Positions 44,495 to 53,560 of a DNA stretch of 64,000 bases are shown here, in pieces. A model generated the notes under the pieces. The model saw only the letters and a program-made list of their open reading frames with translations, was not told where the DNA came from and did no database searches. The position numbers and the translations under genes are program-made. The number at the start of each line of letters is the position of its first letter. Position 1 is the first letter of the stretch. Origin of the DNA: Halomonas citrativorans (GTDB taxonomy: Bacteria > Pseudomonadota > Gammaproteobacteria > Pseudomonadales > Halomonadaceae); contig NZ_FUKM01000063.1 in assembly GCF_900163645.1 (NCBI RefSeq), forward strand, positions 51,990 to 115,989. The letters run 5' to 3'.

Positions 44495-45202
44495 GTGAAA
44501 AAAACGCTTTGGCTTATCGTGCCTGCCGCTGGGCAAGGGCGTCGCATGGGAGCCGATAAACCCAAACAGTACCTGATGTTAGGTAAGCACCCGATACTGG
44601 TGCACACTCTGGCACGGCTTTACGAGGCGTTTCCCAAGGCGTCGTTAGTGCTCTGCCTGGACAGCGATGATCAGTGGTTTCAGGCTGAATGGGTTCCTTT
44701 TGCGGCCTGGCAGCGCGTAACCGGCGGCATCGAGCGCATGGATAGCGTACTCAACGCGCTACATGCCATACCCGCACAGGATGACGATATTGTAATGGTG
44801 CACGATGTGGCTCGCCCGTGTATTACCACGGACGACCTGCATGCCCTGTATCAGGCGGTCACTCATCACACCGGCGGGGCGCTATTGGCGATGCCGGTGG
44901 CAGATACCATGAAACGGGCCAATGCCGAACAGCAAAGTACCTGTACAGAACCCCGGGAAGGACTTTGGCATGCGCTGACACCCCAGGGGTTTCATTACGG
45001 GCTATTGCGCCAGGCACTTGAGAGTGCCCGGTATCAAAAACGCATGGTGACCGATGAGGCGTCAGCGGTCGAGGCGCTGGGTAGGCAGCCACAACTGGTT
45101 AGCGGGCGGCGCGATAATTTAAAAGTGACGCATCCGGATGACCTTGCCCTCGCCGCCGCCATTTTGTCAGCACAATCAGATACGTTTACTCAGGAGGCTT
45201 AA
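44495..45202 (+). CDS. ispD: 2-C-methyl-D-erythritol 4-phosphate cytidylyltransferase
   Basis: IspD transfers CMP from CTP to methylerythritol phosphate in the MEP isoprenoid pathway. The 235-residue protein has the nucleotide-binding [19 protein letters not shown] at its N-terminus, [10 protein letters not shown] near residue 108, ATP-site [11 protein letters not shown] near 190 and the C-terminal [13 protein letters not shown]. The start codon is GTG with a weak AGGTAAG upstream. Its TAA shares one base with the ispF ATG (TAATG), so translation of the two MEP-pathway genes is coupled. Confidence 0.95.
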   Translation: MKKTLWLIVPAAGQGRRMGADKPKQYLMLGKHPILVHTLARLYEAFPKASLVLCLDSDDQWFQAEWVPFAAWQRVTGGIERMDSVLNALHAIPAQDDDIVMVHDVARPCITTDDLHALYQAVTHHTGGALLAMPVADTMKRANAEQQSTCTEPREGLWHALTPQGFHYGLLRQALESARYQKRMVTDEASAVEALGRQPQLVSGRRDNLKVTHPDDLALAAAILSAQSDTFTQEA

Positions 45203-45690
45203 TGCGAATTGGTCATGGCTTTGATGTTCACCGGTTCGGCCCCGGCGACCACTTAATGATTGGTGGCGTTAAACTGCCGTTTTCACAAGGCTTTGTCGCA
45301 CACTCCGATGGCGATGTGCTGCTTCATGCGGTAAGCGATGCGCTGTTAGGTGCCTGCGCGCTGGGCGATATTGGTCATCACTTTCCCGATACAGACCCCG
45401 AATGGAAAGGCGCTGATAGTCGTATGCTGCTGCGCCATGTGATGAGCCTGGTTCGGGCGGAAGGTTATGAGATTGTAAACCTGGACGCGACCCTGATGGC
45501 TCAAGCGCCCAAAATGGCACCGCATATTGCGACAATGCGTCAAACCATTGCTGACACCTTGAATGTTTCCTTGGGCCAGGTAAACGTTAAGGCCACCACG
45601 ACGGAACGGTTAGGGTTTACCGGGCGCGGTGAAGGCATTGCTGCTGAAACGGTGGTTTTACTCGGCCGGCCTGAGGCGTTGAATGAGTAA
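45202..45690 (+). CDS. ispF: 2-C-methyl-D-erythritol 2,4-cyclodiphosphate synthase
   Basis: A 162-residue trimeric zinc enzyme of the MEP pathway, cyclising CDP-methylerythritol phosphate. The start [12 protein letters not shown] carries the metal ligands Asp8 and His10; [18 protein letters not shown] supplies the third ligand region, and [18 protein letters not shown] and [17 protein letters not shown] complete the family pattern. Length is normal (E. coli 159). It overlaps ispD by one base upstream and truD by 8 bp downstream, a tightly packed operon. Confidence 0.96.
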   Translation: MRIGHGFDVHRFGPGDHLMIGGVKLPFSQGFVAHSDGDVLLHAVSDALLGACALGDIGHHFPDTDPEWKGADSRMLLRHVMSLVRAEGYEIVNLDATLMAQAPKMAPHIATMRQTIADTLNVSLGQVNVKATTTERLGFTGRGEGIAAETVVLLGRPEALNE

Positions 45691-46723
45691 GCTGCCTCAG
45701 TGGGCACGCTCTTTGGATGCTGCGTTTGGGCCGCCCAAGCCGGGGCATTATCGGGCCCAACCTGAGGATTTTTTGGTTGATGAGCAGCTGGACTTCACGC
45801 CCGAATCGCATGGTGAGCATCTTTGGCTGCGGATTGAAAAACGCAATCAGACCACGCTGGATGTGGTGAAAAGTGTCAGCCGATTATGCGGTGTGACCCC
45901 GCGAGATATTGGCTATTCAGGCATGAAGGACCGGATAGCCGTGACGCGCCAATGGTTAAGCATTCACTTGCCAGGGCGTGACGCGCCTGCTGACCTGGTG
46001 TCAGCACTGGGCGGATTGGGCATCACGGTGCTTGAAAGCGTGCGTCATCCACGCAAACTAAAACGTGGCGTTCATCGCACCAACGCGTTTACGTTACGAT
46101 TGAGTGGCGACGCGATAACAGCGGATGATTTCGTTAATCGCTGGCAGGCACTTTGCCAGCTCGGGGCGCCCAACTATTTTGGCCCCCAGCGGTTCGGCCC
46201 TGAGGCGCGTAATTTACAGCGTGCCGAGGCACTGCTCGCACGGGGGTGGCGCAAACGTGACGACCGTCAAGGAATGCTGCTCTCTACTGCGCGAAGCTTC
46301 CTATTTAATGAGCTACTAAGCGCTCGCTTGGCGGACGGCAACTGGCACCAGCCTATCCCAGGCGATACCGTGATGCTTGACGGCACCCAAAGCGTATTCG
46401 GCGTCGACGCGGTGGACGAGTCGTTGATAACGCGTGCCACTGAGCTGGACGTGCATCCAACCGCGGCGCTTTGGGGCATTGGTGAAAACGCCGTTGATGA
46501 GGCAGGGCGCTACGAGGCGCAGTTAGCCCGTCAGCATCCTGAGTTGTGTAAAGGTTTGGAAGCAAGCGGTGTGAAACGCTCCCATAGAGCACTGCGTATG
46601 CGATTAACGGCGCCCCAGCTCACTTGGGAATCTGATGCCGTGCTACTCTCGTTTGCACTACCCCGAGGCAGTTTTGCTACCGCCGTTATCGGTGAACTCA
46701 TTCATCACCCGGATATGGCGTAA
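45683..46723 (+). CDS. truD: tRNA pseudouridine(13) synthase
   Basis: TruD makes pseudouridine at position 13 of tRNA-Glu and others. The 346-residue protein (E. coli 349) carries the family motif with the catalytic Asp in [15 protein letters not shown] near residue 80, followed by [14 protein letters not shown] basic segment ([15 protein letters not shown]) and [10 protein letters not shown] near 165. The characteristic insertion domain lies between about 155 and 300. ATG 45683 overlaps the ispF end by 8 bp. Confidence 0.95.
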   Translation: MSKLPQWARSLDAAFGPPKPGHYRAQPEDFLVDEQLDFTPESHGEHLWLRIEKRNQTTLDVVKSVSRLCGVTPRDIGYSGMKDRIAVTRQWLSIHLPGRDAPADLVSALGGLGITVLESVRHPRKLKRGVHRTNAFTLRLSGDAITADDFVNRWQALCQLGAPNYFGPQRFGPEARNLQRAEALLARGWRKRDDRQGMLLSTARSFLFNELLSARLADGNWHQPIPGDTVMLDGTQSVFGVDAVDESLITRATELDVHPTAALWGIGENAVDEAGRYEAQLARQHPELCKGLEASGVKRSHRALRMRLTAPQLTWESDAVLLSFALPRGSFATAVIGELIHHPDMA

Positions 46724-46759
46724 GCCGCCAGGTTACGCTTGATCAACAAGGAGGCATCA

Positions 46760-47506
46760 ATGCGGCGACTGCTGCTCTCTAACGACGACGGTGTTTACGC
46801 CCCTGGGCTGAAAGCGTTACATGATGCGCTGGAGGCTCATGCCAAACTGCGTGTCGTTGCCCCGGACCGTGACCGTAGCGGGGCAAGTAACTCGCTGACA
46901 TTATCGCGCCCGCTCTCATTAACCGCGCTGGAAAATGGTTTCTATAGCGTGGATGGTACGCCCGCTGACTGCGTTTACTTAGGCGTAAATGGCGTGTGGG
47001 ATGAGCGGCCTGATCTGGTTATTTCAGGGATTAACCACGGTGGCAATTTAGGCGATGACGTGCTCTATTCAGGTACGGTGGCCGCGGCCATGGAAGGGCG
47101 CAACCTGGGCATGATCGCGATAGCCATGTCGCTATGCGGTGATCGTTATTTTGACACCGCGGCGAAAGTGGCATCCAGCCTGATTGGTGCCGCCGATCAA
47201 CTCTCCTTGCCGCCCAGAACGCTGCTCAACGTTAACGTTCCAGATGTGCCATGGGAAGCCATCAAAGGCGTTAAGGTAACCCGGCTTGGATATCGTGGCC
47301 CGGCTGAAAAACCGCTTGCGATCGAAGACCCACGTGGGCGGACGCGCTATTGGATTGCGCCGGTTGCTGCCAATGCGGATGACGGTGAAGATACCGATTT
47401 TGCAGCGATCGAGGCAGGTTATGTATCGATTACGCCGCTGCAAACCGACTTGACGCGCCACCCCGCGTGCCGTGACGTACAGGATTGGTTGGATGCCTTT
47501 GCCTGA
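46760..47506 (+). CDS. surE: 5'/3'-nucleotidase SurE
   Basis: A 248-residue metal-dependent survival protein that dephosphorylates nucleoside monophosphates. The N-terminal [17 protein letters not shown] holds the Asp-Asp metal pair (Asp8-Asp9); [13 protein letters not shown] and [26 protein letters not shown] are the other conserved blocks. ATG 46760 is chosen because AAGGAGG lies 7 bp upstream; a TTG 21 bp earlier is in frame. It is followed by pcm with a 14-bp overlap, as in many gammaproteobacteria. Confidence 0.95.
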   Translation: MRRLLLSNDDGVYAPGLKALHDALEAHAKLRVVAPDRDRSGASNSLTLSRPLSLTALENGFYSVDGTPADCVYLGVNGVWDERPDLVISGINHGGNLGDDVLYSGTVAAAMEGRNLGMIAIAMSLCGDRYFDTAAKVASSLIGAADQLSLPPRTLLNVNVPDVPWEAIKGVKVTRLGYRGPAEKPLAIEDPRGRTRYWIAPVAANADDGEDTDFAAIEAGYVSITPLQTDLTRHPACRDVQDWLDAFA

Positions 47507-48170
47507 TATTTCGCCCATTGAGCGGCGCGGGCGGGGAATGACCTCTCAGCGTACCCGGGATCGCATGATTGATCGGTTGATCGAACAGGGAATTCGACAC
47601 CCGGATGTGCTCGATGTGATGGCTGGCGAGCCCAGACATCTGTTTGTTGACGAGGCTTTGGCGCATCGTGCCTATGAAGATACGGCGCTGCCTATCGGTT
47701 TTGGGCAGACGTTATCACAGCCGCTTACCGTGGCGCGGATGACGGAGCTGGTTGTGAAAGCCGAGCCACGCCGTGTATTGGAAGTGGGTACCGGTTCCGG
47801 GTATCAAACGCTGATTTTGTCGCGCTTAGTGAAGGAGCTTTACTCCATTGAGCGTATTTACGCCTTGCATGAGCGAGCGAGTGATCGCCTTTGGCGCTTG
47901 GGCGCAGAGGTAACGCTAACCGTTGCCGATGGCGGCGAGGGCTGGTCAACGGCGGCACCGTTCGATGTTATTTTATTGACGGCTTGTGCGCAGACACTGC
48001 CTGAAATATTGCTCGAGCAGCTAAGTCGCGATGGGGTATTGATTGCGCCGTTGGAAGCGCCTGATGGCAGCCAATGGCTTACCCAGATAAAGCGCATTGG
48101 GAATGCTTTTGAGAAGCGGCGGCTTGAACCCGTGCGTTTTGTACCTTTATTGCAAGGAGTAGTGGATTGA
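47493..48170 (+). CDS. pcm: Protein-L-isoaspartate O-methyltransferase
   Basis: Pcm repairs isoaspartyl residues in aged proteins using S-adenosylmethionine. Marks: [28 protein letters not shown] near residue 50 (quoted only in part: [18 protein letters not shown]), the SAM motif [13 protein letters not shown] near 95 and [11 protein letters not shown] at the end. From ATG 47493 it is 225 aa and overlaps surE by 14 bp; an alternative ATG 47538 (MTSQRTRDR) would match the start I recall for the Pseudomonas enzyme, with a poorer gap. The next gene starts inside its stop (TTGA). Confidence 0.92.
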   Translation: MPLPDISPIERRGRGMTSQRTRDRMIDRLIEQGIRHPDVLDVMAGEPRHLFVDEALAHRAYEDTALPIGFGQTLSQPLTVARMTELVVKAEPRRVLEVGTGSGYQTLILSRLVKELYSIERIYALHERASDRLWRLGAEVTLTVADGGEGWSTAAPFDVILLTACAQTLPEILLEQLSRDGVLIAPLEAPDGSQWLTQIKRIGNAFEKRRLEPVRFVPLLQGVVD

Positions 48171-49126
48171 AGCGTAAATCCTTGGGGGTTTTTTTAAAAG
48201 GTGCCGGGATGGGGGCCGCGGATGCCATACCCGGAGTTTCCGGGGGCACGATTGCCTTTGTTACCGGTATTTATGAAGAGCTGATCAATACTATTAAGCA
48301 GTTTGGTCCTGACGCGTTGGTGGTTTGGCAGCGTGATGGATGGCGTGCCCTCGTTAAGCACTTGAACCTGGCCTTTTTGATCCCTTTGCTGGCCGGTGTC
48401 GGCATTAGCCTGGTCAGCGTGGCGCACTTGGCGTTATGGCTGATGGAAGCGCACCCTCTGCTGCTTGATGGCTTCTTTTTCGGGCTGGTTGCCGCCTCTG
48501 GAATGGTGGTCGCCCAAGCGGGAGACCGCTGGAAATTTTGGTATTTATTTCCGCTGTTGGCCGGTTTACTGTTAGCCAGAATGTTGCCGAGCTTAATGCC
48601 CTTGGTACTATTGCTCGGTAATGAAGCCACGATTGTGATGGTGGCGGGATGTATTGCGATTAGCGCCATGTTGTTGCCAGGCGTGTCGGGCAGTTTTTTG
48701 TTGCTCACTATGGGGCTCTACGGCACGATAATGGGGGCTATTCGCAGTTTCGACATCACTATTATTATGCTGTTTGGTATGGGATGTGTGATAGGTCTTG
48801 CGCTGTTTTCGCGCCTATTATCCTGGCTGTTAAGACGTCATCATGGCTTTACGATGCAATTGCTTTTAGGGTTTATTATTGGCTCGTTGCCGGTTCTGTG
48901 GCCATGGCGCGAGCTGTTGCGTTATCAGGTTGGCCCAAGCGGGCAAATGATACCCTTGGAGTATCGTTATTTGCTGCCCAGTGATTATGCGGCGTTGACC
49001 GGCGCTTCCGCGCAGATTATCGGCGTGGTGCTGCTGATGGTCGTTGGTATATTGCTGGTCATGCTATTGAACCGTCGGGCAGGGAAGTCGACCACGTTAG
49101 ATTCAACTAATACGGCTCAGCGCTGA
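48167..49126 (+). CDS. DUF368 membrane protein (PopT-type polyprenyl-phosphate translocase)
   Basis: A 319-residue protein with about eight to ten TM segments and two DUF368 signatures: GAGMGAADAIPGVSGGTIAF near residue 12 and AISAMLLPGVSGSFLLLTMG near 165, an inverted-repeat pair typical of transporters. DUF368 proteins (PopT) have been reported to recycle undecaprenyl phosphate across the membrane for envelope synthesis; that function here is by family. The start is TTG within the pcm stop (TTGA), supported by AAGGAG 8 bp upstream. It is placed between pcm and nlpD, an insertion in the standard order of the cluster. Confidence 0.85.
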   Translation: MKRKSLGVFLKGAGMGAADAIPGVSGGTIAFVTGIYEELINTIKQFGPDALVVWQRDGWRALVKHLNLAFLIPLLAGVGISLVSVAHLALWLMEAHPLLLDGFFFGLVAASGMVVAQAGDRWKFWYLFPLLAGLLLARMLPSLMPLVLLLGNEATIVMVAGCIAISAMLLPGVSGSFLLLTMGLYGTIMGAIRSFDITIIMLFGMGCVIGLALFSRLLSWLLRRHHGFTMQLLLGFIIGSLPVLWPWRELLRYQVGPSGQMIPLEYRYLLPSDYAALTGASAQIIGVVLLMVVGILLVMLLNRRAGKSTTLDSTNTAQR

Positions 49127-49143
49127 AAAGGAGTAGGGTTTGC

Positions 49144-50202
49144 ATGCGTAAAGTCTTCATGATGTCAGCCTTGGTGTTGGCAGTTAGCGGGTGTGCCAAT
49201 CAGCAGCACAATACCCCGCAAGTACGTGACTTGAGTGAAGCGAGTCGCGTGGTGGAAAACTCGCCTCAATATACCGTCAAACCAGGCGACACCCTTTATG
49301 GCATCGCTTGGCAGCATAATCTGGATTACCGCCAGCTAGCCACCATCAACAATATTGACGCGCCCTACCAAATTCACCCCGGACAGATGATTGCATTACG
49401 TGAAGGGGCTGGGGCTGGCAATAATTCCCAGCCCGCAAATCAGGCGCAAAACACGCCGAGTGAATCGCGCGGCGTTGTCGCAACCGGGCTCAACCCGCAG
49501 GCGACAGCAGTAGCAAGTAACGACCAGGAACTTGATTGGCTACTGCCTGACGAATCGGCGATTGAACGCGGACAGCGTTTAAACGCTGAGCGCCCTGAAC
49601 AACAAGCCGTTGAAAGTGCTCAGCAGGTAGCGTCAACTAACAGTGCGCCGCAAGAATCTTCCTCTCAACCCGAGGTGGCTGCTACCGAGCCAAGGCCTGA
49701 ACCTGAGCCTGAGCCAGAAACAGTCCCAGCATCGGAGCCTGAGGAACAGGTGGTTGCTCAATCCGAAACACCTGTGGCTGCTCCAGTGGAACGTTCGGAC
49801 CGCTCATCGCGCACGTTCACGCCCGCAGAGACGATCAACTGGCAATGGCCGACAGATGGACAAGTCACGGGTAACTTCGGAGAAGGTGATTCGATTACCG
49901 CCGGGATTGATATCGCCGGACAAAAGGGGCAACCTGTCAAAGCCGCAGGCCCAGGTATTGTCGTTTATGCGGGTAGTGGTGTACGTGGGTACGGTAATCT
50001 TATTCTTCTTAAACACAACGATCAGTTCCTAAGTGCCTATGCGCATAACGACGGCTTAAACGTTAGTGAAAATGACGTGGTTGAAGCAGGCGAAGTGATC
50101 GCCACCATGGGAAACAGTGATGCAGAAAGCGTTAGACTGCACTTTGAGGTGCGCCGTGATGGTCAGCCCGAGGATCCTATGGAGTTTTTACCCGCACGCT
50201 AA
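49144..50202 (+). CDS. nlpD: NlpD-like LysM/LytM lipoprotein (amidase activator)
   Basis: A 352-residue outer-membrane lipoprotein. The lipobox AVSGC places the lipidated Cys at 17. A LysM domain (about 42-88, YTVKPGDTLYGIAW) binds peptidoglycan; a long Pro/Glu/Gln-rich linker (about 90-220) follows; the C-terminal LytM/M23 domain (about 235-350) lacks the first zinc His (ITAGIDIAG), while SAYAHND and LHFEVR remain. Such degenerate LytM factors do not cut but activate AmiC-type amidases for daughter-cell separation. Upstream of rpoS as in E. coli, where rpoS promoters lie inside nlpD. Confidence 0.93.
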   Translation: MRKVFMMSALVLAVSGCANQQHNTPQVRDLSEASRVVENSPQYTVKPGDTLYGIAWQHNLDYRQLATINNIDAPYQIHPGQMIALREGAGAGNNSQPANQAQNTPSESRGVVATGLNPQATAVASNDQELDWLLPDESAIERGQRLNAERPEQQAVESAQQVASTNSAPQESSSQPEVAATEPRPEPEPEPETVPASEPEEQVVAQSETPVAAPVERSDRSSRTFTPAETINWQWPTDGQVTGNFGEGDSITAGIDIAGQKGQPVKAAGPGIVVYAGSGVRGYGNLILLKHNDQFLSAYAHNDGLNVSENDVVEAGEVIATMGNSDAESVRLHFEVRRDGQPEDPMEFLPAR

Positions 50203-50244
50203 CCAGTGGAGCACCAGATAAGCAAGTAGCGGCAAGGTTTTGTT

Positions 50245-50285
50245 GAGCCAGCCCCTTACGAGCTGGCTCGCATAAAAATAATAAC
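50245..50285 (+). promoter_or_regulatory. rpoS leader hairpin and (AAN)4 Hfq-type site
   Basis: GAGCCAGC / GCTGGCTC (50245-50252, 50262-50269) forms an 8-bp stem, followed by AAAAATAATAAC (50274-50285), four A-A-N triplets. The E. coli rpoS leader also has an inhibitory structure and an (AAN)4 element that binds Hfq's distal face. The elements lie 75-115 nt before the rpoS ATG. No T-tract follows the hairpin, so it is not a terminator of nlpD. Confidence 0.45.
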
Positions 50286-50360
50286 ACCAGTAACGCACAC
50301 GTAAGCGTGGTTACCTTTACATGTTAAAAGGCGGGCAGGCGATACTACGGGGGTAAGGCC

Positions 50361-51335
50361 ATGAGTATGCTGGAGAAGGATCTACAGGAGGTTGACCTGG
50401 ATGCTGCCGAAGAAGCGTTGGAAAACGCTGACGACGATGTCGCAGCGGAAGAAGAAGCTTTTGAGAAAGCACTAGGACGCGAGGACCGGCAATCGACTCA
50501 AAGCCTGGATGCGACGCAAATTTACCTCAATGAAATAGGATTTTCGCCACTCTTAACGCCAGAAGAAGAGGTCTATTATGGCCGCCTGGCGCGAAAGGGG
50601 GATCCGCTTGGTCGTTCTCGAATGATCGAGTCTAACCTGCGGTTGGTGGTTAAAATTGCACGGCGCTATCTAAACCGTGGACTGACGCTGCTGGATCTCA
50701 TTGAAGAGGGTAATTTAGGGCTTATTCGTGCCGTTGAAAAGTTTGACCCTGAGCGTGGGTTTCGCTTTTCAACCTATGCAACATGGTGGATTCGGCAGAC
50801 CATTGAGCGCGCGCTAATGAACCAAACGCGCACCATTCGCCTGCCGATACATGTGGTGAAAGAGCTTAATATTTATCTACGTGCCGCGCGTGAGCTGACG
50901 CAAAAGCTTGACCATGAAGCGACCGCTGAAGAGATTGCTGAGCATCTCGATAAACCGGTTGATACGGTCAAGAAAATGCTTGGCCTCAATGAGCGTGTCT
51001 CCTCGGTAGACTACCCCATGGGTGGAGAGAGTGATAAACCACTGATTGATACCCTGGCCGATGACGACGTTCAAGGCCCAGAAGGTTGCCTGGTGGATGG
51101 TGATGTGCGTGAACACGTGGATCTTTGGCTTGATGAGCTAAGTGATAAACAGCGCGAAGTGGTCGTACGTCGTTTTGGTTTGCGCGGCCATGAGGCGGCC
51201 ACCCTGGAAGAGGTCGGCGCTGAAATTGGCCTGACCCGCGAGCGCGTACGACAGATTCAAGTCGAGGCATTAAAGAAGCTACGCCGTACACTTGAAAAGC
51301 AAGGCCTATCGCTAGAGGCGATTTTCGAAAGCTAG
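50361..51335 (+). CDS. rpoS: RNA polymerase sigma factor RpoS
   Basis: The stationary-phase and general stress sigma factor, 324 aa. Region 1.2 appears at [16 protein letters not shown], region 2 at [26 protein letters not shown] (in parts: [31 protein letters not shown]) and [16 protein letters not shown] for -10 recognition, region 3 around residues 180-230, and region 4 at [21 protein letters not shown]. The acidic N-terminus is typical. GGGGGTAAGG precedes the ATG. It lies 158 bp after nlpD. As RpoS it likely controls genes in this window such as cfa, though that is by analogy. Confidence 0.97.
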   Translation: MSMLEKDLQEVDLDAAEEALENADDDVAAEEEAFEKALGREDRQSTQSLDATQIYLNEIGFSPLLTPEEEVYYGRLARKGDPLGRSRMIESNLRLVVKIARRYLNRGLTLLDLIEEGNLGLIRAVEKFDPERGFRFSTYATWWIRQTIERALMNQTRTIRLPIHVVKELNIYLRAARELTQKLDHEATAEEIAEHLDKPVDTVKKMLGLNERVSSVDYPMGGESDKPLIDTLADDDVQGPEGCLVDGDVREHVDLWLDELSDKQREVVVRRFGLRGHEAATLEEVGAEIGLTRERVRQIQVEALKKLRRTLEKQGLSLEAIFES

Positions 51336-51369
51336 CCAAGACAACGTTGCTACGTAGGCACGGCCTCAG

Positions 51370-51398
51370 CGCACCGAGTTTATGCTCGGTGCGTTGTT
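51370..51398 (+). terminator. Terminator after rpoS
   Basis: CGCACCGAG / CTCGGTGCG (51370-51378, 51385-51393), 9-bp stem with 6-nt loop, followed by the T-rich TTGTTGTT, 35 bp after the rpoS stop. Confidence 0.7.
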
Positions 51399-51447
51399 GT
51401 TAGAGGGGCTATTTTTGATGACTTATTATGTATAAGCGAGATACGCA

Positions 51448-52548
51448 ATGCGCCCGCTAGCGGCCCATATTGATTTGGATGCTCTGCGTCACAACTATCA
51501 GTTGGCGTGCCGCTGCGCGCCACAAAGCCGCTCGGTGGCGGTTATCAAAGCGGATGCCTATGGTCACGGCGCTGTAGCGTGTGCTCACGCGCTTGAAAGC
51601 CACGTCCCGGCGTTTGCGGTGGCGTGTATCGAAGAGGCGATTGCGCTACGTAACAGCGGCATCAGCAAACCGATTGTGCTTTTAGAAGGGATCTTTAGCG
51701 CCGATGAGTTACCGCTGGTGGAGCGCTACGCACTGTGGACCGCCATTCATAGCGCATGGCAGGTAGACGCGCTGCTAGCATTTTCGCCAAGCCAACCCAT
51801 TCCCGTTTGGTTAAAAGTCGATTCGGGTATGCATCGGCTGGGGTTTGGCCTGGAGGAGGCGGAAGCGGTATGGCAGCGCCTGGTCAATGCGCCTCAGGTC
51901 ACGGCGTTGCATTTGATGAGCCATTTCGCGACCGCTGATGCCAGTGACGGCCTCTATTTTAATCAGCAGCTGCTGAGTTTAAAGGCCCTGGCCAAGACGC
52001 TTGATGCGCCTTTGTGTTTAGCCAATTCACCGGCAACGCTTGCCTGGCCTGATGCCCATGGTGACTGGAACCGACCAGGCATAATGCTCTATGGCAGTAA
52101 CCCATTGGAAGTGGCCAACCCAACCACGCAGCAATTACGCCCGGTAATGAGTCTGCGTTCGGAAATTATCGGTTTGCGAGAGATTAACGAAGGTGAACCC
52201 GTCGGCTACGGGGGGCGCTGGCGCGCCCCGCGCCGGTCACGTATTGCAGTGGTGGCCGCAGGTTACGGTGATGGTTATGACCGCCATGCGGTGGATGGTA
52301 CGCCGGTACTGATCAATGGGCAGCGCTGTGCTATCGCCGGCAAAGTGTCGATGGATATGTTGACCGTTGATGTGACCGATATACAAGATGCTGCCATTGG
52401 CAGCGAGGTGGTGCTCTGGGGAGCGGCCAGCAATGGGGCAGTGCTAGCCGTCGATGAGGTTGCACGCTACTGTGATACGATCAGCTATACCCTGCTTACT
52501 GGGGTGTTGCCACGCGTACCCAGACGTTATCAAGAGTCTTCAGTTTAG
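51448..52548 (+). CDS. alr: Alanine racemase
   Basis: A 366-residue PLP enzyme making D-alanine for peptidoglycan. The Schiff-base Lys34 is in VAVIKADAYGHGA; the opposite catalytic Tyr is in PVGYGGRWRAPRR near residue 257; SGMHRLGF, AGYGDGY and GKVSMDMLTVDVTD complete the pattern. The start ATG has a weak ribosome site. The lipid A acyltransferase-like gene follows 9 bp later, so both cell-envelope genes probably share a transcript. Whether it is biosynthetic (Alr) or catabolic (DadX) cannot be told; there is no dadA next to it. Confidence 0.93.
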   Translation: MRPLAAHIDLDALRHNYQLACRCAPQSRSVAVIKADAYGHGAVACAHALESHVPAFAVACIEEAIALRNSGISKPIVLLEGIFSADELPLVERYALWTAIHSAWQVDALLAFSPSQPIPVWLKVDSGMHRLGFGLEEAEAVWQRLVNAPQVTALHLMSHFATADASDGLYFNQQLLSLKALAKTLDAPLCLANSPATLAWPDAHGDWNRPGIMLYGSNPLEVANPTTQQLRPVMSLRSEIIGLREINEGEPVGYGGRWRAPRRSRIAVVAAGYGDGYDRHAVDGTPVLINGQRCAIAGKVSMDMLTVDVTDIQDAAIGSEVVLWGAASNGAVLAVDEVARYCDTISYTLLTGVLPRVPRRYQESSV

Positions 52549-52557
52549 GTGGTACGT

Positions 52558-53472
52558 ATGTCGAAAAAAGAGTATCCAGCGTCGTTTGCTCACCCACGCT
52601 ACTGGGGGACCTGGCTTGCCATCGGTGCGATGTATATCGCGGCTTGGCTGCCTTGGGGTATTAAGCTTTGGGTAGGCAAGGTCATCGGGCTATTGGCATG
52701 GCGCTTTGCCAAACGGCGGCGGGACATTACTGCCACCAACCTGGCGCTTTGTTTCCCGGAAAAGAGTGCCGATGAACAGCGAAAGCTGGTGAAAGATACC
52801 TTTATTGCTAACGGTATTGGCTTGGTGGAAACCGCTACTGGCTGGTGTCGGGAGGTAGAAGGATTTCGTCATCGAGTGGCGTACCATGGCCAGGAACACC
52901 TAGCGAATGCCAAAGCCCAAGGCAAGGGGGTGTTGGTCGTCGGGATTCACTTCTCAACGCTTGATTTGGGTGGCGCGCTGCACTCGCTGTTCTTTCCGGC
53001 GGATGTGGTATATCGCCCGCATAATAATCCCCTGTTCGAGCGCTTTATGACGCGTGCCCGTTCACGTATTTTCGGCCAGGCGATTGATCGACACGATCTG
53101 CGCGGCGTGGTGCGACGTATCAAGGCAGGGCATATTGTCTGGTATTCACCCGACCAGGACTTTGGGCCGGATGTCAGTGTATTTGCCCCCTTGTTTGGTC
53201 AGCAGGCGGCAACCATTCGGCTAACATCTAAAATCGCCCGTATGACAGGCGCGCCGGTGGTGCCGCTGATGTTTCATCGCAACCCGGATAACCGCACCTA
53301 TACGATTGAGTGCCTGCCCGCATTTGAAAACCTTCCCAGTAACGATGAAGTTAACGACGCAACGCGGGTTAATCAGTTTATTGAGCGTGCCATTCGCAAG
53401 CATCCCGAGCAGTACCTGTGGCTGCATCGGCGCTTTAAAACGCGCCCTGAAGGGGATGAAGGTTTCTATTAG
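52558..53472 (+). CDS. Lipid A acyltransferase (LpxL/LpxP-like)
   Basis: A 304-residue HtrB/LpxL-family enzyme adding a secondary acyl chain to Kdo2-lipid A on the inner membrane. One N-terminal TM (about residues 15-35), the catalytic His-x4-Asp in VGIHFSTLDLGGAL near 130, VYRPHNNPLFERF and YSPDQDFGP near 205 match LpxL/LpxP proteins, and YLWLHRRFKTRP closes the family pattern. LpxL and LpxP cannot be told apart here. ATG 52558 follows TAGGTGG, 9 bp after the alr stop. Its TAG stop opens a 15-bp tandem repeat and a terminator follows. Confidence 0.88.
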   Translation: MSKKEYPASFAHPRYWGTWLAIGAMYIAAWLPWGIKLWVGKVIGLLAWRFAKRRRDITATNLALCFPEKSADEQRKLVKDTFIANGIGLVETATGWCREVEGFRHRVAYHGQEHLANAKAQGKGVLVVGIHFSTLDLGGALHSLFFPADVVYRPHNNPLFERFMTRARSRIFGQAIDRHDLRGVVRRIKAGHIVWYSPDQDFGPDVSVFAPLFGQQAATIRLTSKIARMTGAPVVPLMFHRNPDNRTYTIECLPAFENLPSNDEVNDATRVNQFIERAIRKHPEQYLWLHRRFKTRPEGDEGFY

Positions 53473-53510
53473 ATACGATTCTTTTAGGTACGGTTTTTTT
53501 AGATACAAAG
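53469..53510. repeat. 15-bp tandem repeat at the lpxL-like stop
   Basis: TTAGATACGATTCTT (53469-53483), TTAGGTACGGTTTTT (53484-53498) and TTAGATACAAAG (from 53499) recur with a 15-bp period. The first unit contains the stop codon (TAG 53470-53472) and the third runs into the terminator stem. Confidence 0.7.
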
Positions 53511-53535
53511 AAGCCGGCGCGATGCCGGCTTCTTT
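53507..53535. terminator. Bidirectional terminator between lpxL-like gene and speD
   Basis: A perfect 12-bp stem AAAGAAGCCGGC / GCCGGCTTCTTT with a 5-nt loop lies between two convergent genes. The ends supply short T-runs in both directions. Confidence 0.85.
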
Positions 53536-53560
53536 ATGAATGCTTTTAGCTACTCAGGTA

